Shown in pieces: positions 32,273 to 42,590 of a stretch of 64,000 bases of DNA. The translations under genes were made by a program, and so were the position numbers. The stretch's first letter is position 1. The number at the start of each line of letters is the position of its first letter. This stretch comes from Notolepis coatsorum. Its lineage: Eukaryota; Chordata; Actinopteri; Aulopiformes; Paralepididae. Location of the stretch: contig OZ020587.1 in assembly GCA_963971535.1 (NCBI GenBank), forward strand, positions 160,890,817 through 160,954,816. The letters are read 5' to 3'. Under the pieces are notes generated by a model. The model did no database searches, was not told the origin of the DNA, and saw nothing but the letters and a program-made list of their open reading frames with translations.

Positions 32273-33365
32273 TGTAATGGGAAATATTAAAGGACTAAAC
32301 GATGAGCCGTTTACAAATCATTCTGAGTCATTATTAATAATAATAAGAACGTTTATTTCACCGTGGCCACAATTGAAAGGACAGTTTATAGTCAGAGACA
32401 ATATGTTAACACATTAGCGTCTGGCCATAGACTGACCAAGAGTTCTGTTCAGACATATGTTAAATACACAGTTGTCAGACATAACATAATATCAGATATG
32501 ATGATGATGATGGTAAACAAAAATGGTTCTCAGTCACTGGAAGCAACAACAAAGAAGTTGTTTTTATTATTTATTAAAGAATTTTATATAACAATTTATC
32601 TATAAGTCTTGACAGACACAACCATTCCACCAGACATGCTTCTGCACGAGGTTTTACACTTCCAAAAGTGAGGTCGAATGCAATGAAGCGAACTGTCATG
32701 TTTCGTGGTATGCAGGAATGGAACTCTCTTCCCAGACATGTTAAGCAGGAGAATAGTAAATGTCGTTTCAAAATCGTGGTAAAACAACATTTTCAACCAA
32801 AGAAATTGACATTCCCTAATAGATAGTGTGTACGTAAATGAAAATGTATGTGTCTGATAAAGAGATAGGTATATATGGATGAAAAGGCATGTGTCTGATA
32901 GGGATATATTATTAAAATATTGTATAATTGGCTGATATGAACATAGATAATGTATGTAAAAGCTAAATAGTATATTATGCTGTATTGTATTATGAATTAA
33001 TTATGAGTAGGTATTATTGTATTGTATTATGAATTCATAAGGCGTATATATTGTTGTATTGTATTATGAATTTGATTAGGGTTTTTATTGTTGTTTTAAT
33101 TGTCTGTATGACATGTAAATGTTGTGAGTGTATAAGTCTGTAACTGTATTTTATGTGTTATGGACCCCAGGAAGAATAGCCCCAGCACTGTTGTGGCTAA
33201 TGGGGATCCAAATAAACTTATAAACGTATGGCTGGGGAGATGTTGGAGTCTTCTTAAAGAGACATACACAAATTAACCAGTCAAGCTGGTCACACTGAAA
33301 GTCACGCTGTATAACATGATATCTCAACACAGATCTATAAGGACATGATAATATATTCCACGACA
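32273..33365 (-). repeat. Gypsy-like 5' LTR, copy B, split by a LINE fragment
   Basis: TGTAATGGGAAATATT at the left and TATTCCACGACA at the right, very close to the intact 422-bp copy at 15604-16025. The insertion lies between GAAGTT (ending 32559) and ATGGCTGG (starting 33228). Confidence 0.7.
32560..33227 (+). mobile_element. 5'-truncated LINE (ORF2 C-terminus and 3' UTR)
   Basis: The plus strand encodes RHASARGFTLPKVRSNAMKR, TVMFRGMQEWNSLPRHVKQE and a VKQHF end with a stop at 32824-32826, typical of LINE ORF2 C-termini (WNSLP motif). The 3' UTR ends GGACCCCAGGAAGA...TGGGGATCCAAATAAA. The same 3' end motif recurs in reverse at 56655-56740. No clear target duplication. Confidence 0.7.
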
Positions 33366-33394
33366 GTAGCTAAACTAATTATTATTATTATATT

Positions 33395-33465
33395 AGTATA
33401 GATTAGATTAGATTATAGAATGTATTGCCATCATGCAGCACAAGTACAGTACAACGAAAATAAGT
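33395..33465 (-). mobile_element. LINE 3' end with AATCT tail
   Basis: Reverse complement reads GTACTTGTGCTGCATGATGG, CAATA and an (AATCT)n tail (GATTAGATTAGATT on the plus strand). The same tail type occurs at about 23600-23660, 24880-24925 and 57785-57840. Confidence 0.55.
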
Positions 33466-33658
33466 TTGGCATCCAACCAGAGTACAAATGTAACAGTAAA
33501 GTACGATAGTAATATGCAATGTACAGTTGATTAAACTGGGTATAACATATATAAATTAGTACTACTGCGTAATAGTGCTAATCAGATGTATGTACAGAGT
33601 TGTAGTATTAATATGTACAGTGATACAGGTATAATAGACACTATGGTAGTAAGTCTGA

Positions 33659-36600
33659 TTGAAGGACACAGCCATGAGCGGTCGCAAATTCCTGAGCTCC
33701 CGGAGCCCTCGTCAATACAGCAAACAAAAGAGATTTTGCGCACATTTTCTCCTCGTTATGTTTTGGATAACGGATTCGTACCTCTACTCAACGATGAAGC
33801 ATAACCAGACAGAAGAGGAGAGAAGAGCAAAAATAGAAAAGGAGGTACACAGCGACTTTTATTTCCAAAACGGCACGGAGCACAAGCACCTGGCCGTGGG
33901 GACAGCGACCGTTCACGCAACATTAACGGCCAATCCTGAAAGAAAGAACAGACCCCCGAATGGCAGAATGGACCGAAAGACCTTTTTGTCCCTTATCCTG
34001 CTACTCTCGGGAGACATTCATCTAAACCCAGGCCCGGTCTTGACCAGAACTCAGGCGAGAAGACTTGGTCTGGCAGCGCAAGAAGCGAGGGAGGTTACCA
34101 TCGCGACCAATATCAACAACTCAACCTGTGGCTACATCCACTGCGCGGACGGCAACTCTTCCCAAATGACGCCGCAGCAGACGAGCACACGTGAGGCAGA
34201 GACGAGAGGAGGTGAACCGAGGGTCGAAACCATGACGACCATCCCGACGCGGGATTTAAACATCTCGACGCCCGATAGCCGGCTAGCCAGCGGAGCTAAA
34301 GGCGAAAACATCCAGGAACAAAGGACTCTGGACCGAGTCCTTTGTTGTACCAGCACGGCGCGGGTCCCGACCCCCCCCTCCCCCCTTCCCACCCACGTCA
34401 ACAAAGCCCCCCCAACCGGCAACCCCACGGACAAATCGCCTGATAAACTAGCCAACCTAGCCAGGCTGGCTATGTTTACCAGCCCAGGAGAACAAAAGGT
34501 TGCCGCCAGAAAAGACAGGACAAAGGACTCCCCCTCCCCACACACCAACACACAGACCTCACGGAGACAACAACAAAGCCCCCCCCCTCCCTCCCCCACA
34601 GCAGCACCAGAAGACCGTTACCTGGAACTCGAAGACATCAATAACACAGCTAATAAAAACGGACTACACATCTTTCACCTTAATGTAAACAGCATTAAGC
34701 ATAAGCTGGACGAATTAAGAAACCTGTTTATGAGCGGTAAGGTAGACATAATATGCTTTACTGAAACTAAACTTGATCCATCTGTAACAGACCCTGAAAT
34801 AGAAATAGAGAACTATACTATAGTCCGTAATGACAGAAACCAGTATGGAGGTGGTGTTTGTATGTACATACATAAGGACACCAAATTCATTACCCGTACT
34901 GACCTTCATCATGAGACAATTGAAACCGTATGGGTGGAAATTTTATTTGAAAGGGCAAAATCTGTTCTAGTCGGCACAATATACAGACCGCCAGATCAAA
35001 CTGGCTTTTATGATACTCTGGATGTGTGCTTAGCTGGAGCTGAGGATGCGGAAAAAATTCTTATTGGGGATTGGAACACGGATATGCAAGAAAAAAATGC
35101 ACCCGTCTTCAAATCCTTCAATAGGTTTTGTGATCTGCACGGCCTCAGCCAACTAATCACCCAACCCACAAGGATATGTGAATCAACTCAGACTACCATT
35201 GACCTCATACTGACCTCTGACAAGTCCAAGATCTCCAGTAAAGGGGTTATAGCATGCGGGTTAAGTGATCATTACATGATATTCTGTACCCGCAAAAAGC
35301 TAAAACTAAAGGCTGGCTGTCACAAAACAGTCACATCTAGAGACCTCAAAACCTACTCTAGCGAGGCCTTTAACCTTGAACTGGAGAGTCTGGACTGGTC
35401 AGATGAACTCAATGGTACACTGGTTGAAGAAACTTGGCTTGGCTTCAAAACCAAATTTTCATCAATACTAAACAAAATGGCCCCCCTAAGAACCACCAGG
35501 GTAAAAAATCGCGCTGAGCCATGGATGCACACTGAAATACTGACCGCTATGAAAGCCAGAGACAAAAAATGCTCTGAGTTTCGTAAAAGTCAGTCAAAGC
35601 TTACCAAAAGCACGAGCAGTGAACTCCAAGACCACGTGACTGAACTCAAACTAGAAAGAAACAGACTAAGAAATGACGTAAACTCCATGATCAAAACTGC
35701 TAAAAAAAATGTCATCAATGACAAAACCGAGGAAAACAAAAATAAACCACGTGAACTTTGGAAATTACTCAACAATCAACTAGGCTGCAGTAAAAAACTC
35801 AAAACCAGGTTCTCAAACATAAACATAAAGACGGACAACACACTCATCACAGACAAGCTGGATGTAGCCAATTACTTAAACACTTTCTTCACAAACATAG
35901 CCACAACACTGGTAAACAAACTACCCTCCCACTCAGGGCAGTATGGGGTAGAACACATAGTAGCATACTACATGAACCTAGGCGTCCACAAAGACGACTT
36001 CAAACTGGAAATAGTAACTACAGATGAGGTACTCAAAAAACTGAGCGCCCTCCAACCAAACAAGGCCACTGGCCATGACAACATCCCCTCCAAATTCCTC
36101 AGAGACTCAGCAGCAGCCATCACCCCAGTCATCACACACATAATAAACCTCTCCATAAAACAGGGACACGTCCCCAAGGACTTCAAAATTGCGAGAGTAA
36201 CACCCCTGCACAAAAAGGGCAGCAAATTAGACCCGGGTAACTACCGCCCTGTTTCTATCCTTACATCCATCTCGAAAGTCATGGAAAAAATAGTATACGA
36301 ACAGATCGAAAAGTACCTCGCGGAAAAAAATCTAATCTACGAATTCCAATCTGGCTTCAGAACATCCCACTCCACTGACACATGCCTTCTCTACTTGAAC
36401 GACCACATCAAACAAGAGGTGGACGCGGGCAAATACTGCGGCATGGTCATGCTGGACCTACAAAAGGCCTTCGACACTGTCAATCACACCATTCTGATTG
36501 ACAAGCTAAAAGCAATTGGTTTTGATAGTTTATCAGTGAGCTGGATACAATCCTACCTGGAGGGGAGGGAACAGATGGTGGAAGTAAACGGTACCCTATC

Positions 36601-37582
36601 CCCCCCCCTCACAGTGAGCTGTGGTGTTCCACAAGGAAGCATACTAGGACCGCTACTATTCCTAATTTATGCAAATGACATGTCGTCAGCTTGTGACTGC
36701 AACTTGTTCCTGTTTGCGGACGACTCAGCCCTGCTGGTCTCTGACAAGAACAAGTTACAGGTTGAAAAAGCCCTCAGCTCGGAACTAGGCAAAATCTGCA
36801 TATGGCTCGCCGACAACAAACTATCATTACACATGGGCAAAACAGAGTCCATTCTCTTCGGTTCAAATAACAAACTCAGCAAGACCGACGGCTTCTCGGT
36901 TACAGTGGGTGACAATATTATCACAAGGAAAGATGAAATTACCTACCTGGGTTCCATCCTAGAGGCTAATCTTTCCTGTGACAAAATGGCATCCAATGTA
37001 ATAAAAAAAGTCAACCAACGAACGCGATTCTTGTACCGGATCTCCTCTCTGGTAAACAAGAATACCCTGAAGACTCTAGCAGGAACACTCATTCAAGGGT
37101 ACTACGACTATGCTTGCACCTCATGGTACCAAAGCACCTCAAAGGCACTAAAAAACAAATTACAAACATCTCAAAACAAGCTAGTCAGACTACTACTTGA
37201 CCTGACTCCTAGAACCCACCTCACCCCTGCCCACTTTGACAACCTAGGATGGCTTAGAGTAGACGACAGAGTACAGCAACTTGCAATGGGCCTGGTCTAC
37301 AAGATACACTACGCGACCAAGGTACCCATGTACATGTCAAAATACTTCCCAAAGGTCAGTGAATACCACGATCACAACTCCAGAGGGAGCTCCACAAATC
37401 ATGTAAAACCCAGATTCGGCTCAAACAGGGGACTAAACACGTTTCGCAATTATGCCACATCAATGTGGAACGCCCTACCTAAAGCTGTAAAGGAATGTGA
37501 ATCACTACCCACCTTCAAAAACACTCTCAAAAAACACCTACGTGAGACTGCAATTCGAAACTGGCCCCTACAAATGTCCTAA
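33659..37582 (+). CDS. Full-length LINE ORF: 2A-like motif, endonuclease and reverse transcriptase (1307 aa)
   Basis: Single uninterrupted ORF. Residues 104-118 are a hydrophobic segment (MDRKTFLSLILLLSG) leading into DIHLNPGP at 119-126. A Pro/Ser/Thr-rich spacer follows to about 320. The endonuclease (about 337-560) has FHLNVNSIKHKLDEL, CFTETKL, TIYRPP, LIGDWNTDM, TIDLIL and LSDHYMIF. The RT (about 790-1090) has NYRPVSILTSISKVMEK, EFQSGFRTSHSTDTC, MLDLQKAFDTVNH, GVPQGSILGPLLFLIY and FADD at about 1019. The C-terminus ends NYATSMWNALPKAVKEC. It belongs to the jockey superfamily (CR1/L2/Rex group), exact clade uncertain. Start is ambiguous: ATGs also occur at residues 46 and 104. All catalytic positions look intact, so this copy could be active. 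Confidence 0.85.
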   Translation: MKDTAMSGRKFLSSRSPRQYSKQKRFCAHFLLVMFWITDSYLYSTMKHNQTEEERRAKIEKEVHSDFYFQNGTEHKHLAVGTATVHATLTANPERKNRPPNGRMDRKTFLSLILLLSGDIHLNPGPVLTRTQARRLGLAAQEAREVTIATNINNSTCGYIHCADGNSSQMTPQQTSTREAETRGGEPRVETMTTIPTRDLNISTPDSRLASGAKGENIQEQRTLDRVLCCTSTARVPTPPSPLPTHVNKAPPTGNPTDKSPDKLANLARLAMFTSPGEQKVAARKDRTKDSPSPHTNTQTSRRQQQSPPPPSPTAAPEDRYLELEDINNTANKNGLHIFHLNVNSIKHKLDELRNLFMSGKVDIICFTETKLDPSVTDPEIEIENYTIVRNDRNQYGGGVCMYIHKDTKFITRTDLHHETIETVWVEILFERAKSVLVGTIYRPPDQTGFYDTLDVCLAGAEDAEKILIGDWNTDMQEKNAPVFKSFNRFCDLHGLSQLITQPTRICESTQTTIDLILTSDKSKISSKGVIACGLSDHYMIFCTRKKLKLKAGCHKTVTSRDLKTYSSEAFNLELESLDWSDELNGTLVEETWLGFKTKFSSILNKMAPLRTTRVKNRAEPWMHTEILTAMKARDKKCSEFRKSQSKLTKSTSSELQDHVTELKLERNRLRNDVNSMIKTAKKNVINDKTEENKNKPRELWKLLNNQLGCSKKLKTRFSNINIKTDNTLITDKLDVANYLNTFFTNIATTLVNKLPSHSGQYGVEHIVAYYMNLGVHKDDFKLEIVTTDEVLKKLSALQPNKATGHDNIPSKFLRDSAAAITPVITHIINLSIKQGHVPKDFKIARVTPLHKKGSKLDPGNYRPVSILTSISKVMEKIVYEQIEKYLAEKNLIYEFQSGFRTSHSTDTCLLYLNDHIKQEVDAGKYCGMVMLDLQKAFDTVNHTILIDKLKAIGFDSLSVSWIQSYLEGREQMVEVNGTLSPPLTVSCGVPQGSILGPLLFLIYANDMSSACDCNLFLFADDSALLVSDKNKLQVEKALSSELGKICIWLADNKLSLHMGKTESILFGSNNKLSKTDGFSVTVGDNIITRKDEITYLGSILEANLSCDKMASNVIKKVNQRTRFLYRISSLVNKNTLKTLAGTLIQGYYDYACTSWYQSTSKALKNKLQTSQNKLVRLLLDLTPRTHLTPAHFDNLGWLRVDDRVQQLAMGLVYKIHYATKVPMYMSKYFPKVSEYHDHNSRGSSTNHVKPRFGSNRGLNTFRNYATSMWNALPKAVKECESLPTFKNTLKKHLRETAIRNWPLQMS
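34013..34036 (+). other. 2A-like ribosome-skipping motif in the LINE ORF
   Basis: Encodes DIHLNPGP after a Leu-rich helix and SG, the layout of 2A and 2A-like peptides (consensus D-[VI]-E-x-N-P-G-P). His replaces the usual Glu. If functional, translation would separate the first 125 residues from the endonuclease-RT polyprotein. Confidence 0.6.
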
Positions 37583-37999
37583 CCTAGTTGTACAGTAAAT
37601 GACCAAGTAAGGCTTTGTCAATATTCCAATGTACAGTGTAAAATGTGTGTGTGTCCCCTTCCCAACCCCCCCCCCCCCCCCCCCCCCCCACCTCCAATGT
37701 ACAGCCCTCACCCAACCCACCCAACCCCACCCCACCCAACCAACCTCCTCCAATGTACAGTTTCTATGCCAAATGTATATACACTCCTTTTCTGGACACT
37801 TTTGTATCACAAACAGTATCTGTATGTCATGTATGTCATATATGTTATGATGAATTGAAAATGGGGGACCCTGATGTAAACAAGACGAAAGTCTTTCTCT
37901 GGTCTGCATCCCCTTAACAATTGTATGTATTGAGCTGTACTGTACTGTACCCATTCTGCAATCTGTTAATAAACTTTTCAATCAATCAATCAATCAATC
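37583..37999 (+). other. 3' UTR and AATC tail of the LINE
   Basis: Contains a C-run (about 37667-37689), repeated CCAATGTACAG motifs, and a conserved end from AAAATGGGGGACCCTGATGT to CTGCAATCTGTTAATAAA, then (TCAA)n at about 37978-37999. Truncated relatives of this end are at 15495-15598 and 42070-42311. Confidence 0.8.
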
Positions 38000-38399
38000 A
38001 GTCATACTGGCCAGCAGCGTAACTAGTAAGAGGGCTATGTACAGATATAGATATAGTATCTACAGATATTATTATTAACTAATTGTTTTCTCTGTGTTCA
38101 AGGACTTGTGTTAGTTTGAGATGAGATGGAAAGACTGCTTCTCTCTGGACAGGAGGTGTACCTCGTGCAGAGCTTGTAGACGTGTGTATTAAAGAGTCGT
38201 GAGGGGATTTCTAGGAGAAAGAACCATTTGACCACAAGATGTATCGTCAATTAACACTTTTATTGGCGCACACATCATTCATTTGGTCGTCCTCAGACGG
38301 GTTCGCCAGCGCGGAGATTCCAATCATCCCGATCCTCCGGCCAGTTCCGTGGAGCTCTCCACAGCTGCGTCCTTCCTCAGTTATGTCCACGTATGTTTG

Positions 38400-38862
38400 G
38401 CGTGGGATGTATAAAATGACACAAGAAATAGGCATCTTATCTTTGGCAAGAGGAGAAAACTCAAAAGTACCAGCCTAAGCATAGCATGCAGGAGCCCGCA
38501 GATCTGGAACGAGCTCGACGAGAGTGTCAAACTGTCAAAATCCATCACAACCTTCAAAGAATCACTGAAAGAGGAACTGCTTAAATCATATCTCTAAATA
38601 GAATCCATACTTAGGTATAATAATTGTCTGTATGTATCCATGTTGTATGTTTGTTAGTAGGTAGGTGTGTAAGCCTACCCACATTGTATGTTTTTGTTTG
38701 TTTATATTTTGTTTATATTTGTGATCAGGCTCCCTCCAAAATCTTTATCTTCTTGGGAGACCTAGCACACGCACACAATCTCGACGATGTTTTCACATGA
38801 AGATATGTATATGTAATATATCGTGTGTGTGAATAAATTCATTCATTCATTCATTCATTCAT
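38400..38862 (+). mobile_element. 5'-truncated LINE with ATTC tail
   Basis: The plus strand encodes SIACRSPQIWNELDESVKLS, KSITTFKESLKEELLKSYL and a stop at 38595-38597: the C-terminal end of a LINE ORF2 (WNxL motif followed by FKxxLK). A 240 bp 3' UTR and an ATTC tetranucleotide tail (38838-38861) follow. Confidence 0.6.
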
Positions 38863-39081
38863 ACATGCGTTTGGTATAAAATGATTTCGATAAAACAAAG
38901 ATGTGAACAGGCGAAAACATGAGAGTAGAAGCTCTGTGATTAATTCATGTTTTGGGGAGACTCAAAACATTATCCAAGCACAGCTTCGTCAGTCAGTGTC
39001 CAGTATTGAGACAGTGGAGTGGAATTCATATCTTCTATGTTGTAAAAGCGAAAACGTGTGTTTCTGATCTGTTCGAGGCAC

Positions 39082-39384
39082 ACTGCCTTGCAGAAGCTAA
39101 CCACAGAAGCTAACCGCAGAAGCTAACCACAGAAGCTAACCGCAGTGACTACGAGTCTTTTTGACTGTGAAATTGAAACTGTGAAATTGTGAAATTGAAC
39201 TTCTCCATTATCCGTTTTATCTTGTGACAAAGTTTCAGAGTTCAGTCTCGCTCTGTTTCAGAGAAAAGGGGTATAAAGAATTGCAGTAACTGCAAAATCA
39301 CTGGATAGTCAAAGAACTTTAAAGCCATTTATCCATTTTTCTCAGTTTCACTGTTTGCGTATAGTTTAGCTTCTGAAGGGCAGT
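39082..39384 (+). mobile_element. MITE, family GCAGAAGCTAA, copy 1
   Basis: Termini ACTGCCTTGCAGAAGCTAAC and, in reverse, ACTGCCCTTCAGAAGCTAAA form an inverted repeat. The left terminus has been expanded into four tandem 13-bp units (CAGAAGCTAACCR, about 39090-39143). The interior matches copy 2 at 51698-51953 in inverse orientation. No ORF. Confidence 0.7.
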
Positions 39385-39514
39385 ACACATGGATTTGCAT
39401 GGGTTCAACTATTAATTCTGGGTATTTCTGTTTTATTTACTACATTTGATTTATAGAGCAAATAAAGAATGAACACAGGTTATTCCTGTGACCCTGAACC
39501 AGTCAGCGCTGTGA

Positions 39515-39625
39515 ACATGTACAGGCGCTGTGTGTGAACATGTACAGGCGCTGTGAACATGTACAGGCACTGTGAACATGTACAGGCGCTGTGTGTGAAC
39601 AGGCGCTGTGAACACGTACAGGTGT
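39515..39625 (+). repeat. Tandem repeat of GCTGTGAACATGTACAGGC
   Basis: Five to six units of 18-24 bp, alternating with or without an extra GTGT. Apparent Cys/His-rich reading frames across it are repeat artefacts. Confidence 0.8.
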
Positions 39626-40392
39626 CTCCCAAAGAAGAGACACTTCCTGATGATGTAATCAAGAGAGGACTCTTGGAGATGCCTTGTTGCAGCCAGATCT
39701 CGCTTAAAAAATGTAAATAAAGCACTTATCAACCACAGGAAAAAGGTACATACATAATATGTTACACTATACTACTATAGCGTCATATATTTACCCCCCC
39801 CCCCCACCCAATCATTGTTAGTTTGACTCCCGGTCACACTGTATGTTTTTTTTTTTTTTACTTTCGCTGATACAAAATGTAAATATACTACATATACAAT
39901 GCGTAAATATATTACGTATGGCTATAACATAACGTAAATGATGTACCTTTTGTCCTGGGGTCGAGGTTAGTACTAGTTTATTTACGTTTTCTGATAAGAC
40001 CCTGGTCACTTATTGACACTGAAAAGAGACAAACGTTGCAGACACGGTGACGGCGAACAAGAGTGACATTTATTTGTGCACAGTTTCTGATTCACAGCTG
40101 TTACTGTATACTGCAACACAACGATTTGGATGTAAACACTCAATAATAATAATAAAAAAAAAAAAAAAGAGACGATACAAAGTCAATAGATTATGTGGTA
40201 GAAAATCAAACTATAAACAGTTATGAAATGTACTCGTGAATAATAAAGACACTTGGATGTTCTGGTTTAAATAATAACGATATAGTCTCTGTGTTCATGT
40301 AGGCCTGATGACATGGTTAGCTGTAGATGTGGGTTTAGAAGCCCACGCATTAATATGACAGAAAGTCAGGATGATCTGACAAGAGAGCTTAG

Positions 40393-40506
40393 TGTGAGTA
40401 AGTAGAATCACTATGTACTATAAGTAGAATCACTATGTACTATAAGTAGAATCACTATGTACTATAAGTAGAATCACTATGTACTATAAGTAAAATCACT
40501 ATGTAC
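40393..40506 (+). repeat. 22-bp tandem repeat, five copies
   Basis: Unit AGTAGAATCACTATGTACTATA; the last unit carries one substitution. Confidence 0.9.
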
Positions 40507-40514
40507 ACAATCAA

Positions 40515-41740
40515 TGAGGTGATGAGACAGAAGACCAACATTAGAGGCTAATAGTGTCTGTTGTCACAGATCAATATGTAGAAAACATGGAATGATTCAG
40601 TGTTTTGCCAGTTCTTCCTGGCAAGAAACAACTCCGCAACCATTTTCGCACGTAATTAATAAAGTCCTGTGTTCATTCATGAACACCCTTTGTCTGAAAT
40701 CTTAATTTCCCCACTACAGTTGCAATGAGGTGCTGTGGGCCGTTTCAATCACACAGATCAACAATTCTTATACGTTAACTTTCCTCCTTATAGGTTTGAA
40801 TAAACTCCAGAGTTTATGGAAGGGATCAAAGCTTCTTTCTACTACTAAACCTTCACCGCCGTCGCTGGAGTTGCTCTGCGTTTCGTCTGTTGATGACATT
40901 ACAGATTACAGTTCCCTGGCTCTCTCATTTCTCTACTGTAGCTTTCTGGAGAGAGACGTGTTCATGTTCCCAATCTTGATTGCGGTCTCTGAAAGATCAC
41001 AGGGGACAATATAGGACTTATGACTCGTACGTCTCGGGTGGAAGTCGCGTTAATGAGCGTCACGTCTGCAATGTCATGTAATGCAGAGGTCAGTTTTGGT
41101 CACATTATATACAACCAGGGTTGGGGGAGGGGTGGTGGTTTACATCTAACAAACAGTGAAGCAATATGGTTATTGTAACTGCCAAAAGAAAAGGTGATTT
41201 TTTGTATTAGTAATACCATATTTTCAAAGGGAAAACTAATTTTCTCAATGAGATTATATTGTAAATAATCGTTAGTCACAGTTAAAGGCCCCATCAAAAT
41301 AGATGTTTAAGTTATTTTATCACATAATGTCTTGCACTGATTGTCACTTATACAGTAAGCCAGTATCTGTCACAACAATGACAAAAAAAAAATTGTTTTG
41401 TAGGTATTCTATATGGTATTTTGTGTTTGTCATTTCCTGAAAAACAATACAAAAAAATATGTTGATGAGTCACCCTGCACATGGGGGTGTGTACTAATTT
41501 AGCGTCCAGTGAAATGCTTTCTATATAATGACATTTACAGCACATTGTAACTAAGCTAGCACTTGGCCTCTTTAGCTAACTCGAAGATTTTTTTCAATGG
41601 TAGCTCGCTAGCTAACTTTACTAACGCCGCATGACATTGCTAACATACGTTGCTAACATTAGCTTGTTAGCTAATGGGTCGACCGACCGTGATGCCCATT
41701 CAGTGCTATTGGCTACTGTAGGTTTAGGTTTGGTTTCAAC
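40515..41740. other. No gene recognised; GCTAAC/GTTAGC-rich stretch
   Basis: Only short frames lacking domains. Between 41555 and 41665 the hexamers GCTAAC, GCTAGC and GTTAGC occur repeatedly in noncoding sequence. A G-run lies at 41743-41752. Confidence 0.5.
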
Positions 41741-41761
41741 ATGGGGGGGGGGGGTCATTTG

Positions 41762-41864
41762 AACCCTTTCACTGCCACACGACAGCCGGTTAACCCTTTC
41801 ACTGTGACAATACAGAAGGTTAGCCCTTTACTATAACCTTCTGTCGTGTGGCAGTGAAAGGGTT
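41762..41864. repeat. Nested perfect hairpin with piggyBac-like ends
   Basis: A 24-bp perfect inverted repeat (41762-41785 and 41841-41864, starting AACCCTTTCACTGCCACACG). Inside is a second stem (ACAGAAGGTTA near 41812 against TAACCTTCTGT near 41835). The right end is followed by TTAA overlap (GGGTTAAGG), and GTTAACCC also occurs inside. A G-run of about 22 follows. It may be a tiny foldback element or a piggyBac-type end pair. Confidence 0.6.
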
Positions 41865-42069
41865 AAGGAGGTGGGGGGGGGGGGGGGGGGGGGGTTCTGA
41901 ATCAATTTATGGTGGAAATGTCTGTATTTGTGTAAAGGAAAAGGCAACATTCAGGTACCCGCGGTAAGTAAGTATAATGCAGTAAGGCTCTCTGGCATTA
42001 TATTTTTTTAAGGGGGAAAATGTACCTGGTATAAATCTGGTATGTCATAAATGTCTAGATGTAGCAGTA

Positions 42070-42234
42070 CTGTCTATCTGTATGTCATGTATGTCATATA
42101 TGGCCTGATGAATTGAAAATGGGGGACCCTGATGTAAACAAGATGAAAGTCTTTCTCTGGTCTGCACCCCCTTAACAATTGTGTGTATTGAGCCGTACTG
42201 TACTGTACCCATTCTGCAATCTGTTAATAACATT

Positions 42235-42294
<60 letters not shown>

Positions 42295-42311
42295 ATCAAT
42301 CAATCAATCAA
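42070..42311 (+). mobile_element. 3' end of the AATC-tailed LINE, second truncated copy
   Basis: About 165 bp matching the 3' UTR of the LINE at 33.6-38.0 kb, followed by an expanded (AATC)n tail of about 19 units (42237-42311). A C-run lies at about 42349-42366. Confidence 0.85.
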
Positions 42312-42590
42312 ACCTCTTCTCAATATTGAGGCGGACAAGTCCCCTGCAACCCCCCCCCCCCCCCCCATTAAATGAAAGTACAGTAGACCAGAGTCCATCA
42401 CACACACATCCCAGTGAGAAGCATTGAGATGCATGAGGCTCAGCAGAGAGACTGAGAGATTACAAACGTCACGTAATTTACGCCAGTTCAACCTAATCCC
42501 ACACTTTCACCAGCAGATCCACAGAAACTGAAGCACAAGAGCTGATATTTCTTTCTTACATGTTGACATTCAAGAGGGAAATAAATACTT

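Noticed and set aside
37629-37917. Pro-rich ORFs after the LINE stop
   Set aside because: Caused by a C-run in the LINE 3' UTR.
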